Positions 18,567 through 28,857 are shown, counted from the stretch's first letter. The stretch is DNA of 41,468 nucleotides from Peptococcaceae bacterium (GCA_018334055.1 JAGXSS010000053.1:1-41468), one strand, 5' to 3'. Notes: generated by a model from the letters alone, not told the origin. Made by a program: numbers and translations.

Positions 18567-18664
18567 GCCACCATGTCCATTTTTGATTATCGTGCCATTA
18601 TGGTACAGCAAACTTGCACAAGAATTAAATATCCTTGCTGTTATCTTGCGCTACCGGGAAATTG

Positions 18665-18702
18665 GAGACATAGGGGACAGGCCCTTTTGTCCGCTATGTC
18701 TC
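18665..18702. repeat. 38-bp inverted repeat with GGGGACAG motif
   Basis: Arms GAGACATAG (18665-18673) and CTATGTCTC (18694-18702) pair perfectly. After one G-G mismatch, GGACA pairs with TGTCC around an 8-base loop. A 19-base stretch at its centre (18672-18690) recurs with one difference at 36891-36909. It lies downstream of guaA and could serve as its terminator, although there is no U-run after the stem. The rest of 18408-18756 holds the polymerase promoter and no credible gene. Confidence 0.7.
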
Positions 18703-18756
18703 ACCAGCGTGTCGCAATCCTCCGTCCCTTAAGGACAGTCTCAGGATCTTTGTCTA

Positions 18757-20298
18757 CTATTCCCACTCTATCGTTCCCGGGGGTTTGCTGGTGATGTCGT
18801 AGACTACCCTATTAACGCCCCGCACTTCATTGACGATGCGGCGCGAAATACGCTCCAGCACATCATAGGGTAGTCGGTACCACTGGGCGGTCATGGCATC
18901 GGTGGAGGAGACGGCGCGGACGGCGACGACTTCGGCGTAAGTGCGCTCATCGCCCATGACGCCGACGGTTTTTACGCCGGTTAGTACGGCAAAGCACTGC
19001 CAGATTTCGCCGTGCAGTCCGGCGCACCGGATTTCGTCACGTACGATAAAGTCCGCTTCGCGCAGGGTGGACAGACGCTCTGCGGTAACTTCACCCATGA
19101 TGCGCACGGCCAGCCCCGGGCCGGGGAAGGGGTGCCGTTCGACGATGACTGGGGCGAGGCCGAGTTCTCGCCCTACGGCGCGCACTTCGTCCTTAAAAAG
19201 GTAGCGCAGCGGCTCGATGAGGGATAGTTTCATGTCCTTGGGAAGCCCCCCCACATTGTGGTGGGTCTTGATGATGGCCGCAGTGGAGCTGCCGCTCTCG
19301 ATGACATCGGGGTAGAGCGTGCCTTGCACGAGGAACTTAGCGCCACCCACCCGCAGAGCTTCTTCTTCAAAGACACGCACAAACTCGTTGCCAATAATCT
19401 TGCGCTTTGCTTCGGGGTCGGTAACGCCCAATAGTTTCGCCACAAAGCGCTCGCGGGCATCGACATAGACGAGCTTAAGCCCTAGTTCGTGTTGAAAAGT
19501 GTGCACCACCTGCTCGGCCTCGCCTTGCCGCAACAGGCCATGATCGACAAAGATGGAGGTGAGCTGTTTACCTACAGCGCGGTGCACCAGGAGGGCCGCC
19601 ACCGCCGAATCTACCCCGCCGCTTAAGCCGCAAATTACCTCGTCCTCCCCCACCACGCTTTGAATAGCGGCGGTGGCGGTATCGACAAAGGAAGCCATCT
19701 GCCAATCGCCGTGGGCCCGGGCCGTACCAAACAAAAAATTTTTCAGCATAATACTCCCAAAGTCGGTGGCCACGACTTCGGGGTGGAATTGCACCCCGAC
19801 CAGCTTACGCCCCAGGTCATGCATGGCCGCCAGAGGGGTGTCGGCCGTGGTGGCTGTACCGGTAAAGCCAGGCGGCAAGAGAGTGACGGCATCCCCATGG
19901 CTCATTAGAACCATTATCGTATCCGACAACCCGGCAAAAATTCCGCCACTCTCAGTTACCGTTAGCGAAGAGCGGCCATACTCGCCACCGCTCTTCGGCT
20001 GCCCCACCCGCCCGCCGAGGGCCTGGGCCATGAGCTGCATGCCGTAACAAATGCCCAAAATCGGTATGCCCAGGCCAAAAATTGCCGCGTCGACCTTGGG
20101 GGCATTAGGGGCGTACACCGAATTAGGTCCTCCCGAAAAAATGACCGCCAGCGGCTTAGCCTTGGCAATATCTAGAGCCGTGGTTGCATGCGTCCAAATC
20201 TCGCAATAAACCTGAAGTTCACGGATGCGGCGCGCGATGAGCTGGGCATACTGCCCGCCGAAGTCTAAAATAATAACCATTTCATGTTTTGCCTGCAC
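18757..20298 (-). CDS. guaA: GMP synthase (glutamine-hydrolysing)
   Basis: Converts XMP to GMP. Of 513 residues, the N-terminal class I glutaminase starts [20 protein letters not shown] and carries Cys84 in LGICYGMQ with the downstream His-Glu pair in VQFHPE. The ATP-pyrophosphatase domain has the P-loop [10 protein letters not shown], and the protein ends PPGTIEWE as usual. GTG 20298, seven bases after GGGGGG, is the best start; ATG 20280 is the alternative. It follows the 2H phosphoesterase and groESL on the same strand with a gap of about 100 bases, so it may be read from the CIRCE promoter or from its own promoter, not seen. Confidence 0.96.
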   Translation of the reverse strand: MQAKHEMVIILDFGGQYAQLIARRIRELQVYCEIWTHATTALDIAKAKPLAVIFSGGPNSVYAPNAPKVDAAIFGLGIPILGICYGMQLMAQALGGRVGQPKSGGEYGRSSLTVTESGGIFAGLSDTIMVLMSHGDAVTLLPPGFTGTATTADTPLAAMHDLGRKLVGVQFHPEVVATDFGSIMLKNFLFGTARAHGDWQMASFVDTATAAIQSVVGEDEVICGLSGGVDSAVAALLVHRAVGKQLTSIFVDHGLLRQGEAEQVVHTFQHELGLKLVYVDARERFVAKLLGVTDPEAKRKIIGNEFVRVFEEEALRVGGAKFLVQGTLYPDVIESGSSTAAIIKTHHNVGGLPKDMKLSLIEPLRYLFKDEVRAVGRELGLAPVIVERHPFPGPGLAVRIMGEVTAERLSTLREADFIVRDEIRCAGLHGEIWQCFAVLTGVKTVGVMGDERTYAEVVAVRAVSSTDAMTAQWYRLPYDVLERISRRIVNEVRGVNRVVYDITSKPPGTIEWE

Positions 20299-20402
20299 TA
20301 CTAGGCCCCCCGTAGCAACGCACTGTTGGTGCGTTGTCCATATTTGTCCATGTTTGACCAACAAACAGAAATATTGCGAGGAAAAAGGTGCTCCACTCAT
20401 TC

Positions 20403-20953
20403 TCAGGGCATCAGGTGAAAACTAGCCACTACCTGCACCTTGGGCACATATTCAGGATACCACAACTCTAGCTCGCTTACCGCACACTCGGCCCGCATGG
20501 GGAAGGCGAGGGCATCGTGGTAAGCCGCCAGGCAGCCTTCTTCGCCCCAAGCATTGCTGCTAAAGGCAGCCGAGACGAGGGTTATATGCGGCCGCCAATG
20601 CCCCCCGGCCACCGGCACCACCTGGTCGCCCAGCCTCTCGGCCAGTACAGTCCGCAGACGAAGCAAAGCCGCGGTGCGGCGCACGGCGATACCCACCGCT
20701 AAATGCGGCGAGCCAAAACGCAGGTAACCCCGCGCCTCGATTTTAAACGAGGGCGCGAGGTCAGCTGCTTGTTTGATACCGGTTACGACCGCGGACAAAT
20801 CTTGCTTCCCACTAGGGTTGATACGCAGGAGGGTAAGATGCAGTGGTGGCAAGGCCTGGTCGTACAACCGGTAACGAATGTTTAGTTTTTCTTGCACTTC
20901 GGCTGCCAGACTAAGCAGCTTTCCGGTAGGCCGCGCTACAAGAAAAACATCCA

Positions 20954-20954
<1 letters not shown>
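20403..20954 (-). CDS. 2H phosphoesterase (2'-5' RNA ligase-like)
   Basis: A 183-residue protein with the two H-x-T motifs of the 2H phosphoesterase superfamily: His39-Leu-Thr41 (PLHLTLLR) and His123-Ile-Thr125 (RPHITLV). The family includes RNA 2',3'-cyclic phosphodiesterases (ThpR) and 2'-5' RNA ligases, so an RNA-end processing role is likely but unproven. The start GTG 20954 overlaps the groL stop by one base (TAGTG), which implies translation coupled to groEL. That is unusual company for this family. Confidence 0.8.
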
Positions 20955-22585
<1,631 letters not shown>

Positions 22586-22599
22586 CTAATAACCCCCCC

Positions 22600-22893
22600 T
22601 TATCCTTTGTTGACGATAGCGAGAACGTCTGACTCTTTGAGAATAAGGTATTCTACACCGTCGATCTTAATTTCGGTGCCACCGTACTTGGAGTAAACAA
22701 CCTTGTCGCCCACTTTTACTTCCGGGATAATGCGCTTGCCATCGTCGCCCATCTTACCGGGGCCGACCGCCAACACTTCGCCTTCTTGGGGCTTTTCTTT
22801 GGCAGTTTCAGGCAGTACAATGCCACTCTTGGTTTTCTCTTCGCGGTCGAGGGCCTTGACCACGACCCTGTCAGCTAATGGTTGCAACTTCAT
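22600..22893 (-). CDS. groS: Co-chaperonin GroES
   Basis: A 97-residue lid protein for Gro[22 protein letters not shown] at the N-terminus, the mobile loop [17 protein letters not shown], and [18 protein letters not shown] 22893 is preceded by AAGGAGG. First gene of the operon behind the CIRCE promoter. Confidence 0.98.
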   Translation of the reverse strand: MKLQPLADRVVVKALDREEKTKSGIVLPETAKEKPQEGEVLAVGPGKMGDDGKRIIPEVKVGDKVVYSKYGGTEIKIDGVEYLILKESDVLAIVNKG

Positions 22894-22926
22894 GAGACAG
22901 ACCTCCTTAATTATGTTATGTAGGTG

Positions 22927-22953
22927 TTAGCACTCAACAAGTCTGAGTGCTAA
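22927..22953. promoter_or_regulatory. CIRCE operator (HrcA site)
   Basis: A perfect CIRCE element: TTAGCACTC, nine bases, GAGTGCTAA. HrcA represses groESL at this palindrome in most Gram-positive bacteria. It lies between the -10 and the groS ribosome binding site, so it would cover the transcription start. Confidence 0.97.
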
Positions 22954-22957
22954 CAAT

Positions 22958-22986
22958 ACTATACCCGTCTGCTGCGCGAGGGGCAA
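22958..22986 (-). promoter_or_regulatory. groESL promoter
   Basis: Minus strand: -35 TTGCCC (22986-22981), 17-bp spacer, -10 TATAGT (22963-22958), placed directly upstream of CIRCE. Confidence 0.75.
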
Positions 22987-23161
22987 TCCCCTCCTTGGGC
23001 GATAGGACCGCAAATAGCATGGGATATGACGTTTTTACGCATTTTTACTCGTTAATGCTCTCTCTTAGACTATTAAGCGCGATTTCTTAGGCTACACAGA
23101 GAGGGTAAGGCCAACCCTCGCCTAGGTAATATTCCCAACTTGCCAAGGTCTATGCATGCTT

Positions 23162-23734
23162 TCACTGTGGCCGCCAGAGCATCCCCCTCTCGGTCACTAA
23201 GGCATCCAGCCTAAAATCATGAGCATGGCGGGGCAGCTTATCTACCACTTGCAGACTAAAAGCCACCCCCACCGCGAGAGCCTCTTGCCTAAGGCGGGAC
23301 AAAAACCGATCGTAGTAACCACCGCCATAGCCGAGGCGATAAAAACCCGCGTCGAAAGCCACCCCGGGCACAAGCACAACATCAATGTCCAGAGGATCAG
23401 CTTGCTTGGTGCCTAAGACCGGCTCGCTGATGCCAAAATTCGCGACCGCGACATGCCGCTGCCACGGCGGCGGGCAGTGAAAAGCCTCGATGACACCGCG
23501 CTCCATCACCTTAGGGAGCAAAATATGCAGCCCGGACTCCTCAAGACTGGTCAATAGAGGCCCCAAATCCACCTCCCCCCGCACCGGCACATAGGCCATA
23601 ACGCGGCAAGGAGGACGAAAAAGTGACGTTAAGAGCAAAGACTGACCTATGAGCACACTGTTCAAGGCCGCTTCCTCGGGACTCTGCTGCTGACGCTGCT
23701 CTAACAGCAATTTACGCCATTCTTTTTTATCCAT
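23162..23734 (-). CDS. 5-formyltetrahydrofolate cyclo-ligase
   Basis: ATP-dependent conversion of 5-formyl-THF to 5,10-methenyl-THF, which returns folate to the pool that feeds PurN and PurH. The 190-residue protein has KKEWRKLLLEQRQ at the N-terminus, PVRGEVDLGPLL in the middle and the family signature VPGVAFDAGFYRLGYGGGYYDRFL, quoted here in part, near residue 130-150. ATG 23734 follows GGGGG at five bases; a TTG four codons upstream is less likely. It lies on its own between the tsa operon and groESL. Confidence 0.93.
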   Translation of the reverse strand: MDKKEWRKLLLEQRQQQSPEEAALNSVLIGQSLLLTSLFRPPCRVMAYVPVRGEVDLGPLLTSLEESGLHILLPKVMERGVIEAFHCPPPWQRHVAVANFGISEPVLGTKQADPLDIDVVLVPGVAFDAGFYRLGYGGGYYDRFLSRLRQEALAVGVAFSLQVVDKLPRHAHDFRLDALVTERGMLWRPQ

Positions 23735-23799
23735 ACTAACCCCCAACTACCCGTAGGTTTTACTAGAAGCCGGGAAATTCTAGTTTACATAACAATTTA

Positions 23800-23881
23800 C
23801 TATCCACACTATGCACAGGGTTATCCACAGAAAAGAACCTGTAATCATGCCTTTTTCCCTGAGTTATACCCATTATCCACA
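23800..23881 (+). promoter_or_regulatory. Cluster of four DnaA-box-like sequences
   Basis: CTATCCACA (23800-23808), CTATGCACA (23809-23817), TTATCCACA (23821-23829) and TTATCCACA (23873-23881) all lie on the plus strand. The last two match the consensus TTATNCACA exactly; the first two differ at position 1. The last box is within the 3' end of tsaD. No dnaA or dnaN is near, so this is more likely a DnaA-binding (titration or regulatory) cluster than the chromosomal origin. Confidence 0.6.
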
Positions 23882-24918
23882 ACATTATGGACGAGATGAT
23901 CGTTAACCCAGTTAGTCATGGGGAGCACCGCGGCAGCGTTTAAAGAGAGGTCCGCCACCACCCCGGCCTGCAGACGATGATGGGCCGACATAGCTACCAT
24001 GGCGGCATTGTCCGTGCAATATTGAGATTCCGGCACAAAAAAATGCAGCTTTTGCTCTAGTGCGGCCTGGCGCAGGGCTTGCCGCAAAGCATTGTTAGCC
24101 GAGACCCCCCCGGCTAAGCATAAATTCACAGCCCCCACACGCTTAGCCGCCGCCACCGCCCGGGCCACCAAGACCTCGATAATGGCCTGCTGAAAACCGG
24201 CGGCAACATCAGCCGCCACCACAGATTGGCCCTGCTGCTTCTTGGTATGCAAGTAGTTAATGACTGCCGACTTCAACCCCGAAAAAGAAAAGTCCAGACT
24301 GCCCGGCTCAAGCCACGCCCGCGGAAAGTTGAGGTTCGCCTGCCCATGGGCGGCGAGCTTTTCTAAGTGTGGCCCCCCGGGGTAGGGCAAGAGCAAGACG
24401 CGGGCAATTTTATCAAAAGCCTCGCCGGCGGCGTCGTCGCGCGTCTGACCCAGCAGTTGAAACTCCCCATGGCGGGGCATGTAGATGAGGTCCGTATGCC
24501 CGCCTGAGACGATGAGGCCACAGAGTGGCAAGGAGGGTGGCTCGGGCAAGAGAAAGTTGGCGTAGATATGGGCCTCCAGATGGTGCACGGGCACCAAGGG
24601 AATCCCTAGGGCATAGCTCAGCCCCTTGGCGTAGCAGAGCCCCACCAGTAGCGCCCCCACCAGCCCCGGCCCATGGGTCACGGCAATGGCGGTGAGTTCC
24701 TCGCGTCGCACGGAGGCGCTATGCAGGGCCTCTTGCACCACCATACTGATGTGCTCGATATGCTGGCGCGAGGCAATCTCCGGCACAACTCCGCCATACG
24801 CTTGGTGCACGTCGATTTGGGAGGCAACCATGCTTGACAATACCTGCTTGCCCTCGGCCAGTACCGCCACCGAGGTCTCATCACAACTGGTCTCAATCGC
24901 CAGAATTATTTCCCGCAT
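23845..24918 (-). CDS. tsaD: tRNA N6-threonylcarbamoyladenosine transferase TsaD
   Basis: Transfers the threonylcarbamoyl group to A37 of ANN-decoding tRNAs, working with TsaB and TsaE. The 357-residue ASKHA-fold protein begins REIILAIETSCDETSVAVL and carries the metal-binding HxxxH at His113 and His117 (HHLEAH), then GLIVSGGHTDL and LAGGVSANNALR. ATG 24918 is chosen because the family always starts just before this motif; the 75 upstream in-frame codons are the rimI gene in another frame. It overlaps the rimI stop by 13 bases. Its 3' end contains a DnaA box. Confidence 0.96.
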   Translation of the reverse strand: MREIILAIETSCDETSVAVLAEGKQVLSSMVASQIDVHQAYGGVVPEIASRQHIEHISMVVQEALHSASVRREELTAIAVTHGPGLVGALLVGLCYAKGLSYALGIPLVPVHHLEAHIYANFLLPEPPSLPLCGLIVSGGHTDLIYMPRHGEFQLLGQTRDDAAGEAFDKIARVLLLPYPGGPHLEKLAAHGQANLNFPRAWLEPGSLDFSFSGLKSAVINYLHTKKQQGQSVVAADVAAGFQQAIIEVLVARAVAAAKRVGAVNLCLAGGVSANNALRQALRQAALEQKLHFFVPESQYCTDNAAMVAMSAHHRLQAGVVADLSLNAAAVLPMTNWVNDHLVHNVVDNGYNSGKKA

Positions 24919-25403
24919 ACTTGCTTGTCCGCCCCCCATGGCACCGCGGCGGTACCCGCAGTGGAGTCCTTCCACATGATGACCGCATCTTCGTTGGTAT
25001 CGGTGTAGTAGCCCGGCCTGCGCCCCGCCGAGTAGAAACCAAGTTTCAGGTACAGGTTCTGCGCGGTGATATTCGAGACCCTGACCTCGAGGGTCACTTT
25101 GTCGATGTCCACCAAAGCGGCCTCCTGAATCAAGGTGCGGCACAGTGCCTCGCCGTAACCTTGCCCGCGATAATCAGGATGCACCGCAATATTAGTTATA
25201 TGCGCCTCGCCCAAGAATAACCAGACTCCGCCGTAGCAGACAATCCTCTCCCCCACCCGCCCGACCACGTAGACGGACAGAGGGTTTTCGGTGAGTTCGC
25301 CGACAAAGGCCTGGCGCGACCAAGGCGTGCCAAAAGATACCTTTTCGATGGCGAGGACTTCGTCGATGTCGGCAAGTGTCATGCGCGCAAAAGAAAATTC
25401 CAT
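24906..25403 (-). CDS. rimI: GNAT N-acetyltransferase RimI-like
   Basis: A 165-residue acetyltransferase of the family that acetylates the N-terminal residue of ribosomal protein S18. The acetyl-CoA loop is seen in NIAVHPDYRGQGYGEAL, followed by VTLEVRVSNITAQNLYLKLGF, typical of RimI. The C-terminus extends about 15 residues past the usual end (STAGTAAVPWGADKQVCGK), overlapping tsaD. ATG 25403 is eight bases after GGGGG and four bases from the tsaB stop. rimI between tsaB and tsaD is a common Gram-positive arrangement. Confidence 0.93.
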   Translation of the reverse strand: MEFSFARMTLADIDEVLAIEKVSFGTPWSRQAFVGELTENPLSVYVVGRVGERIVCYGGVWLFLGEAHITNIAVHPDYRGQGYGEALCRTLIQEAALVDIDKVTLEVRVSNITAQNLYLKLGFYSAGRRPGYYTDTNEDAVIMWKDSTAGTAAVPWGADKQVCGK

Positions 25404-25406
25404 TTT

Positions 25407-26069
25407 TCAAACCCCCTTTTTCGGTTGGGCCGAGGAAGGGCGAATATAGTTAGGCAGCGCAAAGCGCGGGTCGGAGAGGGGCCGCCCCTGACTTAAGAAG
25501 CCTAAAACCGAAGCCCGGGGCGCACGGAAGAAGTTCGGTGCCACCGCAAAATGGGGGCCGGCTTCTACATCTATGGCGGCCTCGCCCGTCAAGAGCGCGC
25601 GCGGCGCAAAAGATAGCGCCCAAGTGGCAAACTCACCTTTTTGCACTACCATGTCCGGACTAAGGCGCACACAATGCCCCCCCTCCACCCGGAAGGCAGA
25701 GGCATAGTAGGCTTGGCGCTGGGCATCGAGGAGGGGGATTACCACCCCGCTATGCAAGGAGCACTGCGCCGCCAACACTTCGAGCGTAGATATGAGGACG
25801 AGGGGGACAGCCAGACCCTCCGCTATACCCTTGGCCAGACTCAAACCGATGCGTAGCCCGGTAAAAGACCCCGGCCCGGCGCTAACTGCCAGCTGCGTTA
25901 ATGCGGCTAGGGTAACGCCGGCTTCACGGAGTGCAACATCCACCAGGGGCATCAGGCGGGCGGCGTGGTTTTGCACCATGCCTAGGCTAATTTCGGACAA
26001 AACCGCCTCACCCCGCACGATGGCTACGGAAGCCACTGTGGTGGTGGTGTCTAGGCTCAAGACAGGCAT
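25407..26069 (-). CDS. tsaB: t6A synthesis protein TsaB
   Basis: A 220-residue ASKHA-fold partner that dimerises with TsaD. It starts VLSLDTTTTVASVAIVRG and contains LAVSAGPGSFTGLRIGLSLAK, the TsaB hallmark (shown here in part). It lacks the HxxxH metal site, as expected. The start overlaps the tsaE stop region by 13 bases; the stop is three bases before the rimI start. Confidence 0.94.
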   Translation of the reverse strand: MPVLSLDTTTTVASVAIVRGEAVLSEISLGMVQNHAARLMPLVDVALREAGVTLAALTQLAVSAGPGSFTGLRIGLSLAKGIAEGLAVPLVLISTLEVLAAQCSLHSGVVIPLLDAQRQAYYASAFRVEGGHCVRLSPDMVVQKGEFATWALSFAPRALLTGEAAIDVEAGPHFAVAPNFFRAPRASVLGFLSQGRPLSDPRFALPNYIRPSSAQPKKGV

Positions 26070-26488
26070 ACCGGCACCAATCCCTCTGCTTGTATTTTGC
26101 GCCCCCTTGGGTCATATTCGATGGTAATGGTCGCCGCGCCGGAGGGCATCAGATACCTAAAGGCCTCGCCCCATTCCACGAGCACGACATTCTCCGGGGT
26201 CAAGTACTCTAAGAACCCTATTTCTACGGCCTCTTCCGGTGAACGCAGGCGGTAAAAGTCGCAATGCACGAGCGTCCACAAGCTGCCCCGGTAGCTATGT
26301 ATCAAAGAAAAGGAAGGTGAGGTAACGTGCTGGGTAATACCCAGGCCCTCGGCCATGCCCTGCACGAGGGTGGTCTTGCCTGCCCCGAGCTCCCCCCGCA
26401 AAATAATGACCATGCCCCCCGCTAGGTGTATGCCTATTTGTCGACCCAGCGCGCGCAATTCCAGATCGGATGTTGCCACTAACTCCAT
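26057..26488 (-). CDS. tsaE: t6A synthesis ATPase TsaE
   Basis: A 143-residue P-loop ATPase needed for turnover of the TsaBDE complex. Walker A is GELGAGKTT at residues 32-40; TSPSFSLIHSY and HCDFYRL follow as in the family. ATG 26488 follows GAGGTGG at four bases. It is the first gene of tsaE-tsaB-rimI-tsaD; tsaC, which makes the threonylcarbamoyl donor, is not in the window. Confidence 0.95.
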   Translation of the reverse strand: MELVATSDLELRALGRQIGIHLAGGMVIILRGELGAGKTTLVQGMAEGLGITQHVTSPSFSLIHSYRGSLWTLVHCDFYRLRSPEEAVEIGFLEYLTPENVVLVEWGEAFRYLMPSGAATITIEYDPRGRKIQAEGLVPVCLS

Positions 26489-26606
26489 GCTGCCACCTCA
26501 TTAATCACTTTTCTAGTTTCTAGGCAAAATGCGCGTACCCGCGCGCCAAGGGCAGGAGCACAGAGCCTACGGCGGCGCATCTTTTCCTTGCTCATCAACC
26601 CCCTTA

Positions 26607-26635
26607 AGTATACCGACAATAATGGCCAGTCACAA
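26607..26635 (-). promoter_or_regulatory. Promoter of the tsaE-tsaB-rimI-tsaD operon
   Basis: Minus strand: -35 TTGTGA (26635-26630), 17-bp spacer, -10 TATACT (26612-26607). The leader to the tsaE ATG would be about 112 bases. The remaining intergenic bases up to 26768 hold TATAAT- and TACAAT-like boxes on the plus strand (26688-26711) that may serve the next operon, without clear -35 partners. Confidence 0.65.
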
Positions 26636-26768
26636 CCTGCCCCACAGCCTGGAGAACCAGACGAAAGCAGGCCCGACAAAACAAGCCTATAATCTGATAA
26701 TATGCTACAATGTAAGCGCTGTAGACGCAGGCCTGATGGGATAAATATGGTGGTAGGAGAAGTTTGCC

Positions 26769-27908
26769 ATGGACATAAAGCTGCTTGATAAAATTCTCGG
26801 GGAGACCGTTTTGGTCATAGAGCAAAGCAAGGATCGCATTTTTGATATCGCCGAATCGACGCGCACTGAACACTTACGCATCGAGCAACAATTGCGCGAG
26901 GTCAGAGCGCAGGCTATTAAGTGCATCGAATCTGTAGATGCCAAGGAGCGAGAGCACCGCCTGCACCGCCTGCGCCTCATGGACGTCAGCCGCGACTTTC
27001 GCCGCTTTTCGGAAACTGACATCAAGAAGGCCTACGAAGATGCCCAAAGCTCACAGGTGGAACTGGTGATGTTGCGCGAGCGCGAGCAGTACATGCGGGT
27101 ACAGCGTAACGATTTGGAGCGCTCGCTACGCACCCTGCAGGAAACCGTTAAGAAAGCGGAGGAGCTTGTTTCACAAGTGGGCATGGCCATGGGGCTGCTC
27201 AAGGGCAATGTGCGGGAGTTGAGCGGTCAGCTCGATAACATGCAGCAGAGGCAGGCCCTGGGGCTGCGGGTGATAAAGGCCCAGGAGGAAGAAAGGCGCA
27301 GGGTCGCCCGCGACATCCATGATGGCCCGGCCCAGACCTTAGCCAATGTTATACTGCGAGCGGAGATTTGCGAAAAGCTGCTCGAGAGTGATGTCAACCA
27401 GGTGCGCGCCGAGCTTAAGCTGCTTAAAAGCGTGGTGCGGTCGAGCCTGCAAGATATTCGCAAGGTCATCTATGACCTGCGGCCCATGGCTTTAGACGAC
27501 CTAGGCCTTGTGCCCACCTTGCGTCGGTATATCAATGACCTGAAGGAGCGGCATACCATGCTCATTGACTTCTCGGTTCTGGGGGTCGATAGGCGTCTGC
27601 CTGCTCACATTGAGGTGGGTGGCTTTCGCATTGTGCAAGAGAGCCTGAACAATGCCTTCAAGCATTCCCGGGCCGCGAAGGTAGTGGTGCGCGTGGAGTT
27701 CGCCGAGGACAATTTGGGGATTTTCGTGAAAGATGACGGCCAAGGCTTCTTAGTCGAGGAGGCCATCAACCGCCAGGGCGACCATTTCGGTCTGCTCAGC
27801 ATGCGCGAGCGGGTGGAGGTGCTAGAGGGTAGTTGGCAACTCGCCTCGTCCCTAGGCATGGGCACGACCATCACGGTGCGGATTCCCATCAGAGAGGATG
27901 TGAAGTAG
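26769..27908 (+). CDS. DegS-like cytosolic sensor histidine kinase
   Basis: A 379-residue protein with no membrane segment. Residues 1-165 are rich in Glu/Arg/Leu heptads (coiled coil). A HisKA_3 dimerisation domain follows, with phospho-acceptor His184 in RRRVARDIHDGPAQTLANV. The C-terminal HATPase shows NAFKHSRA (N box) and VKDDGQGF (G box). This layout (soluble coiled-coil sensor, HisKA_3, HATPase) is that of Bacillus DegS. Start ATG 26769 follows TAGGAGA. The partner response regulator begins three bases after its stop. The signal is unknown; the tad locus downstream is a possible target by proximity only. Confidence 0.9.
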   Translation: MDIKLLDKILGETVLVIEQSKDRIFDIAESTRTEHLRIEQQLREVRAQAIKCIESVDAKEREHRLHRLRLMDVSRDFRRFSETDIKKAYEDAQSSQVELVMLREREQYMRVQRNDLERSLRTLQETVKKAEELVSQVGMAMGLLKGNVRELSGQLDNMQQRQALGLRVIKAQEEERRRVARDIHDGPAQTLANVILRAEICEKLLESDVNQVRAELKLLKSVVRSSLQDIRKVIYDLRPMALDDLGLVPTLRRYINDLKERHTMLIDFSVLGVDRRLPAHIEVGGFRIVQESLNNAFKHSRAAKVVVRVEFAEDNLGIFVKDDGQGFLVEEAINRQGDHFGLLSMRERVEVLEGSWQLASSLGMGTTITVRIPIREDVK

Positions 27909-27910
27909 GG

Positions 27911-28561
27911 ATGGGTGTAAGGCTGCTCTTGGTGGACGACCACAGGCTCTTCCGGGAAGGACTCTGCCGCATCTTAGAACTAGAGCCTGATTTCACCGTG
28001 GTGGGCGAGGCCGGCTCCGGCCGCGAGGCGCTTGACAAGCTCGGCAGCTGTACGCCGGATGTGGTGCTCATGGACATCAATATGCCGGACATGAATGGCG
28101 TAGAGGCCACGAAGAACATCAAGGCCTGCTACCCGCACCTGGCGGTGTTGATCCTCTCTATCCATGATGACCGGGAGTACTTGCTAGAAGTACTAAAGGC
28201 GGGGGCTACCGGCTACCTGCTCAAGGATGTAGAGCCCGCCCACCTCATCGCCGGCATTCGCGCGGTGGCTAAAGGCGAGACCATTGTCCACCCTGTGCTA
28301 ACCGGCAAGTTAGTGAGCGAGCTAAGCCGGCTCTCGAAGAACCCCGCCCAAAATAATGCCAACCCCCTGACAGGGCGGGAAAGCGAGATTTTAGCCCTCA
28401 TGGCGCAGGGCCTGAACAATGGCGATATCGCCAAGAAAGTGTACCTCAGCGAAAAAACGGTAAAGAACCATGTCACCAGCGTCTTGCGCAAACTGGGGGT
28501 CACGGACCGCACCCAGGCAGTTATCGCCGGAGTGAAGCGCGGCCTGGTTGCTATAAAGTAG
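27911..28561 (+). CDS. DegU/NarL-type response regulator
   Basis: A 216-residue two-domain regulator. The receiver domain has Asp9-Asp10 (LLLVDDH), phospho-acceptor Asp55 (VVLMDINMPDMNG) and the conserved Lys in YLLKD. The C-terminal LuxR helix-turn-helix is LTGRESEILALMAQGL followed by LSEKTVKNHVTSVLRKLGV. ATG 27911 gives the standard N-terminus; the longer open frame overlaps the kinase. The last 51 bases are repeated almost exactly at 28793-28843. Confidence 0.93.
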   Translation: MGVRLLLVDDHRLFREGLCRILELEPDFTVVGEAGSGREALDKLGSCTPDVVLMDINMPDMNGVEATKNIKACYPHLAVLILSIHDDREYLLEVLKAGATGYLLKDVEPAHLIAGIRAVAKGETIVHPVLTGKLVSELSRLSKNPAQNNANPLTGRESEILALMAQGLNNGDIAKKVYLSEKTVKNHVTSVLRKLGVTDRTQAVIAGVKRGLVAIK

Positions 28562-28585
28562 TTGTACGCATGAGCAAGAGACCGG

Positions 28586-28665
28586 CAAGGGGCTGGCGAC
28601 CCCAGGGTTGTGGGGTGTGGGTTACGCCCCCGGGGAGGGTCGGCGTGCCGTGTCACGCCGCTACC
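28586..28665 (+). repeat. Partial copy of the palindromic repeat element
   Basis: 28637-28665 is one hairpin unit (GGGTCGGCGTG...CACGCCGCTACC) in the inverse orientation to the 15.5-kb cluster. Upstream, CTGGCGACCCC and GGGTTACG at about 28590-28615 look like remains of the second arm and spacer. It lies directly downstream of the response regulator. Confidence 0.75.
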
Positions 28666-28715
28666 CGGCCGAGAGAATCCCTCAATGACGTCTGAAATCT
28701 CATTTACGATAGAAT

Positions 28716-28748
28716 ATCCCGTGGAGCCTTATGCTCCACGGGATTTTA
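28716..28748 (+). terminator. Hairpin terminator after the two-component operon
   Basis: A perfect 12-bp stem, ATCCCGTGGAGC (28716-28727) with GCTCCACGGGAT (28733-28744), five-base loop, followed by TTTTA. The T-run is short, so efficiency is uncertain. Confidence 0.65.
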
Positions 28749-28762
28749 GTTCTATGCTCTAA

Positions 28763-28844
28763 ACGGACCTGTCAAACTAACGCGACTGACAACACCCAGG
28801 CAGTTATCGCCGGAGTGAAGCGCGTCCTGGTTGCTATAAAATAA
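28763..28844 (+). pseudogene. Relic of a second response-regulator 3' end
   Basis: 28793-28843 matches 28510-28560, the end of the response regulator gene, at 49 of 51 bases. It keeps the reading frame and has its own TAA stop (28842-28844): the frame reads TQAVIAGVKRVLVAIK against TQAVIAGVKRGLVAIK. Upstream the frame continues with weaker similarity (ATDNTQ against VTDRTQ), suggesting the remains of a paralogous regulator whose 5' part was deleted. A terminator-like hairpin follows at 28858. Confidence 0.7.
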
Positions 28845-28857
28845 GAGATACCAGACT

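Noticed and set aside
23800-23881. Chromosomal replication origin
   Set aside because: DnaA-box-like sites are present but there is no AT-rich unwinding stretch next to them and no origin-linked genes in the window.
26479-26595. A 38-codon open frame upstream of tsaE, minus strand
   Set aside because: Its ATG lies about five bases from the predicted transcription start and the GGGGG upstream is too close; there is no recognisable product.
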